Source: Clostridia bacterium (GTDB taxonomy: Bacteria > Bacillota > Clostridia > DUPQ01). Taken from it: 6,943 nucleotides of DNA. Below the pieces are notes generated by a model that was given only the letters and a program-made list of their open reading frames with translations, had not been told where the DNA came from and did not search any database. Positions 1-5,902 of the stretch are shown piece after piece. Position 1 is the stretch's first letter; every line of letters begins with the position of its first letter. The stretch is from positions 1 to 6,943 of the forward strand of contig JAUUZV010000137.1 of the NCBI GenBank assembly GCA_030592085.1, read 5' to 3'. A program made the position numbers and the translations under genes.

Positions 1-1516
1 AATATTATTAAATGCTAAAACCACCCAAATTATCAATATTATCTCAAATGTTATAACAATTGGTTTTAATAAATATAGACTTCATCAAATACTTAACAGA
101 GAAAGTAAATTTGTTAAGGATTCCTTAGATACATTGAGAAATCCAATTTGTGTATTTGATAATGAAGGAATTATTCTTAGAATTAATAATAGCTTTTCTA
201 GATTAACTGGTTTACTTGAACAAGATTCAATTGGATTTAGAATATTTGATATATTACCATTAAACAAACATAATGCAATTGAAGACTATTTATATTACTC
301 AGATAAAGATGGAAATGTAGATAAAAATTATAATACAACAAAATTCAAGTATGCTACATATATAAAAAAGGATGGTTCAATTAAATTACTGAAAAAATAT
401 TTTAATAATCTAGTTGAAAATAATATTATATTACATATGCTTGTTTTAGAAGATATAACTGAAGAAATTAAAAAAAATAGTGAGTATGAATTTTTAGGTT
501 TACATGATGCTTTAACAGGATTATATAACAGAAATTATTACCAAGAGTTATTAAAAAAATTAAGAGAACAAAATCGCTATCCTATTTCAGTAATTGTTGG
601 AGATATAAATGGGTTAAAAATAATGAATGACATTTTTGGCCATGATTATGGAGATCGAATTATAATTGATATTTCAAATATACTTAAACAACATTGTTCA
701 CATGGGGATATCATAAGAGTTGGCGGAGATGAATTTTATGTTTTTCTTGAAAATATTAATGAAAAACAAGCTAAGCAGATTATTACAAAAATAACAGAAA
801 GCTGCTATGCTATGTTTGAAAATTATCATTTTGTTGGTATATCTCTTGGAAGTTATACATTAAATAGTAGTAATGAATATTTTGATACTGCCATAAGAAA
901 AGCTGAAGCTGAAATGTATTATAATAAGTCTATTGACCAAGATAATATTAAAAAAGAATCGTTAAAGAAATTCAAACAAATGTATGAAGAAAAATGTAAA
1001 TTAGGTATTTCTCATATTACCAGATTAACAAAATTGGCTAAGGAGTTTGGAAAATTTTTAAAACTGAGAAAAAGTGAAATTGAAGATGTTATTAATGCTT
1101 GTGAAATACATGATATTGGAAAAGTATCTATTAATAAAAAAATCATTAATAAATCTACACCTTATACACTTAATGAAAAGGAAATTATGATGACACATTG
1201 TAGTACTGGATATAAAATAGCAACATTATCATATGAAACATCACATTTAGCTAGAATTATTTTAAGTCATCATGAATACTGGAATGGTTCAGGTTATCCT
1301 CAAGGTCTTATTGGTGATCAGATACCATATCTAGCAAGAATAGTTTCAATAATTGATTATTATGATAAAACTAAATATGGTAAGAACAATATAAAACCAA
1401 TTACAGATTTAAATAAGGTTTTAGAGAAAATGGAACGAGAAAAAGGGAAAATGCTTGATCCATCATTATTAAACTCGTTTATTAATTTTATAAGAAATAG
1501 CAAAAAGGTATATTAA
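1..1516 (+). CDS. GGDEF/HD-GYP cyclic-di-GMP signalling protein, 5' partial
   Basis: Probable cytosolic output part of a sensor that both makes and degrades cyclic-di-GMP. The frame is open from base 2, so the gene begins upstream; the TTG at 134 is inside the PAS domain and is not a credible start. Numbering from that TTG as residue 1: the residues before it resemble the last helix of a GAF domain (ending NKYRL); PAS with a PAC-like end (LEDITEE) covers about 1-115; GGDEF about 120-275, with an intact GGDEF at 197-201 and the upstream D..N.LK..ND..GH..GD pattern; HD-GYP about 285-455, with HDIGK (H326, D327), HHEYW and GSGYPQG (GYP 387-389). The inhibitory RxxD site before GGDEF is absent (CSHG there), so product inhibition through that site is not expected. 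The HD-GYP tail is shortened after the metal-ligand Asp (IIDYYDKTKYG). The TAA stop overlaps the nagA ATG by one base, implying co-transcription. Domain calls are firm; the GAF and the net activity are inference. Confidence 0.93.
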   Translation, partial: ILLNAKTTQIINIISNVITIGFNKYRLHQILNRESKFVKDSLDTLRNPICVFDNEGIILRINNSFSRLTGLLEQDSIGFRIFDILPLNKHNAIEDYLYYSDKDGNVDKNYNTTKFKYATYIKKDGSIKLLKKYFNNLVENNIILHMLVLEDITEEIKKNSEYEFLGLHDALTGLYNRNYYQELLKKLREQNRYPISVIVGDINGLKIMNDIFGHDYGDRIIIDISNILKQHCSHGDIIRVGGDEFYVFLENINEKQAKQIITKITESCYAMFENYHFVGISLGSYTLNSSNEYFDTAIRKAEAEMYYNKSIDQDNIKKESLKKFKQMYEEKCKLGISHITRLTKLAKEFGKFLKLRKSEIEDVINACEIHDIGKVSINKKIINKSTPYTLNEKEIMMTHCSTGYKIATLSYETSHLARIILSHHEYWNGSGYPQGLIGDQIPYLARIVSIIDYYDKTKYGKNNIKPITDLNKVLEKMEREKGKMLDPSLLNSFINFIRNSKKVY

Positions 1517-2637
1517 TGATTATTAAAAATGGTAAGTTATTTATAAAGAATAAATTTGAAGATGATCATCATCTTGTTACAAAGAAACAAATAATTAAGA
1601 ATATTACAATCAAAGATGTAAAAGATAATATAAAAATTGATGCTAGTGGATGTTATGTAGTACCAGGTTTTATTGATATTCATACTCATGGATTGGGTGG
1701 ATATGATGTTAATCAAGTTAATAAAGATGACATGGAAAAATTAGCCAATATATATATTAAAGAAGGTACTACTTCAGTATTACCATCCACAGTCTCTCAA
1801 CCAATGGAAAAAACATATAAATGATTAAAATATTGCAATGCTTCTTACTGCCATCCAGTTTTTGTTGGTGTTCATTTAGAAGCGCCATATTTACATAAGG
1901 ATAGATTAGGTGCACAAAATAGTAATTATATAGAAACTCCAACAATTAGTAATTTTAAAAGAAATTTTGAACAATATATATCATGTATAAAAATAATTTC
2001 AATGGCTCCTGAATTAGATAAAGATTTTGAATTATCTAATTTTTTAAATGAACAACAAATTATTTTATCTTTTGGTCATACAAATAGTAATGCTTTGCAG
2101 GGAAGAGAAGCTTTTTCTCATGGATATAAACTTGCGACTCATCTTATGAATGCTATGCCACCTATTCATCATAGAGATGTTTCTATAACTGGTATGGCAC
2201 TATTAGATGAAAGAGTTGGTGTTGAAATTATAACTGATTTATTACATGTAAGTAGTGAAATGATTAAAATTATTATTAAATGTAAATTATTAGATAATAT
2301 TTATATAATAAGCGATTCAATGAGTGCTGCTCATTTAGGTGATGGAGAATATGAATTAAGTAATCAAAAAGTTATAGTAAAGAACAATTGTGCTAGAACT
2401 TTAAAAGGAAATTTAGCAGGTAGTTTAATAACAATGTTAGATGGTGTTAAAAACATGGTGTCAATTGGGATTAAATTAGAACACGCAATTCAATTTGCGA
2501 CTTATAATCAAGCCAAACTTCTTGGGTTAGAAAATAATATTGGAATACTTAAAGAAGGGAATATGGCTAATATTTTAGTTCTTACAAAAGAATTAGAAAT
2601 TAAACATGTAATATTTCGAGGTGAACTAATTACCTAA
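1516..2637 (+). pseudogene. nagA: N-acetylglucosamine-6-phosphate deacetylase, interrupted by one in-frame TGA
   Basis: NagA removes acetate from N-acetylglucosamine-6-phosphate, giving glucosamine-6-phosphate in amino-sugar and cell-wall recycling. One frame of 373 positions runs from ATG 1516 to TAA 2635-2637, about the normal family length, and is broken only at codon 103 (TGA, 1822-1824). Family landmarks lie on both sides: PGFIDIHTHG with metal-site histidines 56 and 58; EGTTSVLPST; HLEAPYL with metal-ligand Glu122 (usually HLEGP, here Ala); GAQ; SMAPELD; GHT with His188; THLMNAM with His209; His244 (DLLHV); SDSMSA with catalytic Asp267; and LKGNLAGS. There is no frameshift, and the sequence after the TGA shows no decay. 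If TGA terminates, the product is a useless 102-residue stub; the second half has an ATG at 2002 but no convincing ribosome site. If TGA is read (for example as Trp), the enzyme is complete. The start overlaps the preceding stop (TAATG), suggesting translational coupling. Family identity is very sure; pseudogene status is not. Confidence 0.85.
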
Positions 2638-3050
2638 CGGATTCTATTTTTTTCGTGTTTTGATATAACCTCATAAAGACAACTAAAAGAAACTTCAATA
2701 ACAAATTTACATCCATTTTTTTCATCACGATAATTATCTTTTAATATTTTACAATTAATTGATCCCATTTTAGATTCATACAAATCAAAGTATTCATTTA
2801 CAATTTCTTTAATAAGAGTACTTTCATGTGCTTTTTCTTTTACAAATAAGTAACCAAGAACCATTAAACCACCTGTTAAAGCACCACAAGTATCTTCAAT
2901 ACACATACCACCACCAAATGCTGAAGATAACCTTATTGTTGTAGAGGGAAGTGACATGGAATAATATTCATTAGCAACATATAAAATTGTTTCTGCACAA
3001 TTTAAATCAAGTTCTTCAACAACCCCAGATTTATATAATTCAAGTAACAT
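2634..3050 (-). CDS. C_GCAxxG_C_C family putative redox-active protein
   Basis: A 138-residue cytosolic protein that matches the C_GCAxxG_C_C family (about 140 residues, four conserved cysteines and a CGAxxG motif). Visible landmarks: NCAETIL with Cys18; AFGGGMC (45-50); CGALTG with Cys55; GSINCKIL with Cys100; and GCKFVIE with Cys114. The family is thought to be redox active, but its reaction is not established, so no specific function is given. I chose ATG at 3050 rather than the GTG at 3059, because AGGTG (3058-3062) sits six bases before this ATG and the GTG is part of that site. It is divergent from the hydrogenase operon and its promoter region overlaps a Rex-like operator, which suggests redox control together with the hydrogenase. 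The stop (TAG on this strand) interlocks with the TAA of nagA, leaving no intergenic space. No signal peptide is seen, and no membrane segment is evident. Confidence 0.88.
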   Translation of the reverse strand: MLLELYKSGVVEELDLNCAETILYVANEYYSMSLPSTTIRLSSAFGGGMCIEDTCGALTGGLMVLGYLFVKEKAHESTLIKEIVNEYFDLYESKMGSINCKILKDNYRDEKNGCKFVIEVSFSCLYEVISKHEKNRIR

Positions 3051-3057
3051 AATACAC

Positions 3058-3062
3058 ACCTA
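3058..3062 (-). promoter_or_regulatory. Shine-Dalgarno site deciding the start of the C_GCAxxG_C_C gene
   Basis: On the - strand this reads AGGTG, followed by six bases and ATG (3050). The alternative GTG start at 3059 shares its GTG with this site, and only weakly purine-rich bases lie upstream of it. The ATG is therefore the better start. The call is by eye. Confidence 0.6.
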
Positions 3063-3076
3063 ATTTCTTTTTTTTT

Positions 3077-3105
3077 AGTATATCAGAATAATAATGAAAA
3101 ATTAA
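3077..3105 (-). promoter_or_regulatory. Predicted sigma-A promoter, leftward
   Basis: Read on the - strand, an extended -10 TGaTATACT occupies 3085-3077 (TATACT is 5/6 to TATAAT, with a TG one base upstream). A weak -35 TTAATT lies at 3105-3100 with a 17-base spacer. Transcription would start near 3070, within a run of nine A on that strand (3076-3068), some 20 bases before the start codon of the C_GCAxxG_C_C gene. The -35 shares bases 3104-3105 with the Rex-like operator at 3104-3121, so a bound repressor would occlude it. Inference from sequence only. Confidence 0.55.
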
Positions 3106-3121
3106 GTTAAATATTTAACAA
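3104..3121. promoter_or_regulatory. Rex-like operator 1 (upstream)
   Basis: An inverted repeat, AAGTTAA-ATAT-TTAACAA. Its inner 14 bases (3106-3119) are a perfect palindrome. It matches the Rex consensus TTGTTAANNNNTTAACAA at 12 of 14 defined positions, with both mismatches in the first two bases. It ends five bases before the rightward -35 and overlaps the leftward -35, so it could act on both promoters. Rex is the NADH/NAD+-sensing repressor that binds DNA when NADH is low and controls fermentation and hydrogenase genes in many Firmicutes. The rex gene is not in the window. Confidence 0.7.
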
Positions 3122-3126
3122 AGTTG

Positions 3127-3155
3127 TTGAAATTTAATAATCCTTCTGTTAAGAT
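3127..3155 (+). promoter_or_regulatory. Predicted sigma-A promoter of the hnd operon
   Basis: The -35 TTGAAA (3127-3132; 5/6 to TTGACA) and the -10 TAAGAT (3150-3155; 4/6) are separated by the ideal 17 bases. An extended -10 TG precedes at 3147-3148 (TGtTAAGAT). The start of transcription would fall near 3161-3163, giving a leader of about 40 bases to hndA. The promoter sits exactly between two Rex-like operators, the second of which begins at the predicted +1. Inference by eye; a start-site map would decide it. Confidence 0.65.
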
Positions 3156-3163
3156 GTATGGGA

Positions 3164-3181
3164 TTGTTAAATAATTAACAT
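3164..3181. promoter_or_regulatory. Rex-like operator 2 (start-site proximal)
   Basis: An inverted repeat, TTGTTAA-ATAA-TTAACAT, matching the Rex consensus TTGTTAANNNNTTAACAA at 13 of 14 defined positions (only the last base differs). It begins eight bases after the -10 and covers the predicted start of transcription, a classic place for repression. It ends three bases before the hndA Shine-Dalgarno site. Its centre is exactly 60 bp from that of operator 1. Confidence 0.8.
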
Positions 3182-3184
3182 AGT

Positions 3185-3190
3185 AGGAGG
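3185..3190 (+). promoter_or_regulatory. Shine-Dalgarno site of hndA, long spacing
   Basis: A perfect AGGAGG, but 13 bases lie between it and the ATG at 3204, longer than the 5-9 bases typical of the neighbours (hndB, hndC and hndD have 7-8). No ATG, GTG or TTG in the hndA frame lies nearer, so the start at 3204 stands. Confidence 0.7.
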
Positions 3191-3203
3191 AAGATATACT
3201 GAT

Positions 3204-3689
3204 ATGAGCAAGAACTGTCAATGTGGAGAAGATAAGATTTGTCAATTAAATAAAGTTATAGAAGAACACAAGGATATGGCTGGTGCATTAATACCTGTTT
3301 TACATGAAGCTCAAGAAATTTTTGGGTATTTACCAATGGCTGTTCAAAAACAGATTTCAGAAGGACTAAATATTTCATTAGCAGAAATTTATGGGGTTGT
3401 TACATTTTATTCTGAGTTTACAACTGAACCTAAAGGAAAATATCAAGTTAATGTATGTTTAGGAACTGCATGTTATGTTAAAGGAGCAAGTGATATTTTA
3501 GATCAATTTAAAAAACAACTTAAAATTGATGTGGGTCAAACTACAAGTGATAACAAATTTTCAATGAATGCATGTAGATGTGTTGGTGCATGTGGATTAG
3601 CTCCAGTTGTTACTATAAATGAAGATGTTTATGGAAAATTAGAAGCTGATGATGTAAAAGAAATTTTAGAGAAATATCGCGATAAATAA
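3204..3689 (+). CDS. hndA: NADH-linked [FeFe] hydrogenase, NuoE-like [2Fe-2S] subunit
   Basis: A 161-residue electron-transfer subunit homologous to NuoE of complex I and to HydC/HndA of multimeric [FeFe] hydrogenases. It carries electrons through one [2Fe-2S] cluster next to the flavin subunit in a cytosolic complex. The helical N-terminal part contains the family stretch LHEAQEIFGYLP (33-44) and EIYGVVTFYSEF (61-72). The thioredoxin-fold part has the four ligands in the pattern C-x4-C (Cys85, Cys90) and C-x3-C (Cys126, Cys130; CVGACGLAPV). Length is normal. The first 13 residues hold an extra C-x-C-x5-C (Cys5, Cys7, Cys13), and Cys124 is also extra; these are not part of the standard cluster. 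It is the first gene of the operon, 24 bases before hndB, behind a promoter flanked by two Rex-like sites. Naming follows Desulfovibrio hndABCD, on gene order. Confidence 0.95.
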   Translation: MSKNCQCGEDKICQLNKVIEEHKDMAGALIPVLHEAQEIFGYLPMAVQKQISEGLNISLAEIYGVVTFYSEFTTEPKGKYQVNVCLGTACYVKGASDILDQFKKQLKIDVGQTTSDNKFSMNACRCVGACGLAPVVTINEDVYGKLEADDVKEILEKYRDK

Positions 3690-3713
3690 AATAGTATTTA
3701 AAGGAGTTTAACA

Positions 3714-4085
3714 ATGAAATCAATTACTGAATTAAATGCTTTAAGAAAAAAAGCGTTGAAAAATATGGAAGTTCAAAAAGAAAATCATGGATATAAAATA
3801 GTTGTTGGAATGGCAACATGTGGGATTGCTGCTGGAGCTAAATTAATTATGAGTACTTTTATTGAACAATTAGAAATAAGGAATGTAAAAGTATCTGTTT
3901 CAATGACAGGTTGTGTTGGTGTGTGTCGCCTTGAACCAATGGCAGATATAATTGATGAATTAGGGAATAAAACTACATATATTATGTTAACACCTGAAAA
4001 AGTAGAAAAAATAGTTCAAAGCCATATCATCAATGGCCAAGTTGTGTCTGAGTATACGATTAATTCAACTCAGGCAATATTTTAG
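3714..4085 (+). CDS. hndB: Thioredoxin-like [2Fe-2S] ferredoxin subunit of the hydrogenase, HndB family
   Basis: A 123-residue protein of the thioredoxin-like ferredoxin fold, matching the small HndB subunit of NAD(P)-linked [FeFe] hydrogenases. About 25 helical residues precede the core VVGMATCGIAAGAK (30-43). The second motif is TGCVGVCRLEP (65-75). Only three of the four usual ligand positions are Cys (36, 67, 71); the first of the C-x4-C pair is Val31. As I recall the family, HndB proteins generally have this GMxTCGIAAGA form, so it is probably not damage, but whether a cluster is bound is uncertain. Its role is probably structural or in electron transfer between the flavin subunit and its partners. 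AAGGAG at 3701-3706 gives a clear start. It sits between the NuoE- and NuoF-like genes, as in hndABCD; the three-gene hydABC type lacks it. Confidence 0.9.
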   Translation: MKSITELNALRKKALKNMEVQKENHGYKIVVGMATCGIAAGAKLIMSTFIEQLEIRNVKVSVSMTGCVGVCRLEPMADIIDELGNKTTYIMLTPEKVEKIVQSHIINGQVVSEYTINSTQAIF

Positions 4086-4097
4086 GAGGAATAGTAA

Positions 4098-5882
4098 ATG
4101 CATATTTATAGTTCACATGTTTTAGTTTGTTCTGGAACATCATGTACATCAAAACAGTCTCCTTTACTAATAAAAAAATTAGAAGACGGTATTAAAAGAA
4201 ATAAATTAGATAAAAAAATACAAGTCATAACAACAAGTTGTTTAGGATTATGTGAAGAGGGACCAATTGTAGTTGTTTACCCAGAAGGTGCAATTTACTC
4301 AAATGTATCTATAATTGATGTTGATGAAATTATAAATGAACATCTTGTTAAAGGCAGAATTGTTAAGCGATTATTGTCAGGTAACAATGAGGGTAATAAT
4401 TCATATGAAAGTGCTGATTTCTTTAAAAAGCAAGAGAGAATTGCTTTAAGGAACTGCGGAGTAATAAATCCTGAAAGTATTGAAGAATATATAGCTTTAG
4501 ATGGGTATCAAGCATTAGGAAAAGTTCTTACAACTATGACTTCTGAAGAAGTAATTGATAAAGTACTTGATTCAGGACTTCGTGGTAGAGGCGGAGCTGG
4601 ATTCCCAACAGGTCGCAAATGGTTATTTGCAGCAAAAGCTAAAGGTGATAAAAAATATGTATGTTGTAATGCTGATGAAGGTGATCCAGGAGCATTCATG
4701 GATAGAAGTGTTTTAGAAGGTGACCCACATTCAATTATTGAAGCCATGGCAATAGCAGCTTATGGAATCGGTTCTGACCAAGGATATATATATGTTAGAG
4801 CAGAATATCCTATTGCTGTTAAACGTTTAAATATAGCAATTAATCAAGCTAAAGAAATTGGTTTGTTAGGTGATAATATATTCGGAACTGATTTTTCATT
4901 TAATTTAGAATTACGATTAGGTGCAGGAGCATTTGTTTGTGGAGAAGAAACAGCCCTTATGACATCTATTGAAGGTAAACGTGGTGAACCAAGACCTAGA
5001 CCTCCATTTCCTGCTAATAAAGGATTATTTCAAAAACCTACAATATTAAATAACGTTGAAACATTGGCAAACATTCCTGTAATTATTTTAAAAGGTGCAA
5101 AATGGTTTAAGACAATTGGAACTAAGAAAAGTCCTGGTACTAAAGTATTTGCTATTGGTGGAAAAATAAACAACACAGGTTTAGTAGAAGTCCCCATGGG
5201 AACTACTTTACGTGAAGTTATATATGATATTGGCGGTGGAATACCTAATGGAAAAAAATTCAAAGCAGCTCAAACAGGAGGTCCATCTGGTGGATGCATT
5301 CCTACAGAGCACCTTGATGTGCCAATTGAATATGATACTTTAATTGAACTAGGATCAATGATGGGTTCTGGTGGATTAATTGTTATGGATGAAGATAACT
5401 GTATGGTTGACATTGCCAAATTCTTTTTAGAATTTAGCGTAGATGAATCATGTGGAAAATGTCCTCCTTGTCGTATTGGAACAAAAAGAATGTATGGTAT
5501 TTTAAAACGAATAACTGAAGGAAAAGGTGAAGCAGGTGATATTAAAACATTAGAAGAGTTGGCTGAAAGCATACAAGCAGCTGCTTTATGTGGTTTAGGC
5601 AAAACTTCACCAAATCCAGTGTTATCAACTTTAAGATATTTTAGACATGAATATGAAGAACATATAAATGATAAAAAATGTTCAGCAGGTGTTTGTAAAG
5701 AACTACTAGATTATATTATTATTCCTGGCGATTGTAAGGGTTGTACAAAATGTATAAAAGTATGTCCTACAAAGGCAATTACAGGAAAAGTTAAAGAACC
5801 ACACATTATTCATCAAGAAGACTGCATTAAATGTGGTGCTTGTTTAGAAGCTTGTCCATTTGGGGCAATAATTAGAAAGTAA
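4098..5882 (+). CDS. hndC: NADH-linked [FeFe] hydrogenase, NuoF-like flavin/NAD(P)H subunit
   Basis: A 594-residue subunit (HndC/HydB type) that exchanges electrons with NAD(P)H at FMN and passes them to the hydrogenase; in bifurcating complexes it is the site where NADH and ferredoxin electrons meet. Domains in order: thioredoxin-like [2Fe-2S] with C11-x4-C16 and C48-x3-C52 (about 1-95); NuoF core with the glycine-rich FMN/NADH loop GRGGAGFP (163-170), NADEGDPGAF and CGEETAL (from Cys281); SLBB domain (about 345-390); NuoF [4Fe-4S] domain ESCGKCPPCR with Cys452, 455, 458 and distal Cys498; and a C-terminal two-cluster ferredoxin with Cys546/549/552/556 and Cys576/579/582/586. All expected ligands are present and length is normal. 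The AGGAGG Shine-Dalgarno (4084-4089) overlaps the hndB stop codon, eight bases before the ATG, so translation is likely coupled. NAD versus NADP preference cannot be read from this. Confidence 0.97.
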   Translation: MHIYSSHVLVCSGTSCTSKQSPLLIKKLEDGIKRNKLDKKIQVITTSCLGLCEEGPIVVVYPEGAIYSNVSIIDVDEIINEHLVKGRIVKRLLSGNNEGNNSYESADFFKKQERIALRNCGVINPESIEEYIALDGYQALGKVLTTMTSEEVIDKVLDSGLRGRGGAGFPTGRKWLFAAKAKGDKKYVCCNADEGDPGAFMDRSVLEGDPHSIIEAMAIAAYGIGSDQGYIYVRAEYPIAVKRLNIAINQAKEIGLLGDNIFGTDFSFNLELRLGAGAFVCGEETALMTSIEGKRGEPRPRPPFPANKGLFQKPTILNNVETLANIPVIILKGAKWFKTIGTKKSPGTKVFAIGGKINNTGLVEVPMGTTLREVIYDIGGGIPNGKKFKAAQTGGPSGGCIPTEHLDVPIEYDTLIELGSMMGSGGLIVMDEDNCMVDIAKFFLEFSVDESCGKCPPCRIGTKRMYGILKRITEGKGEAGDIKTLEELAESIQAAALCGLGKTSPNPVLSTLRYFRHEYEEHINDKKCSAGVCKELLDYIIIPGDCKGCTKCIKVCPTKAITGKVKEPHIIHQEDCIKCGACLEACPFGAIIRK

Positions 5883-5902
5883 GTTTAATAGGAGAATAAA
5901 TC

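Noticed and set aside
134..136. TTG at 134 as the start of the GGDEF/HD-GYP gene
   Set aside because: The frame is open back to base 2, the TTG lies inside the PAS domain, and no Shine-Dalgarno site precedes it. The gene starts outside the window.
85..267. Open frame of 60 codons on the - strand
   Set aside because: It lies opposite the PAS-domain coding region, with no recognisable motif or start signal.
1822..1824. TGA in nagA as a selenocysteine codon
   Set aside because: The position is not a catalytic or cysteine site in NagA, and no hairpin of the bacterial SECIS kind is evident just downstream.
2002..2637. A separate 211-residue gene starting at ATG 2002
   Set aside because: It is in the same frame as the first part of nagA, and the bases between 1825 and 2001 encode conserved NagA sequence (HLEAPYL, GAQ). 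It is the second half of one gene.
3067..3080. T-run as a rightward intrinsic terminator
   Set aside because: No hairpin stem precedes it and no rightward gene ends there. It is better explained as part of the leftward leader.
4508..5602. Three - strand open frames (4508-4747, 5030-5263, 5270-5602)
   Set aside because: All are antisense to the strongly conserved NuoF-like gene and show no family motif of their own.
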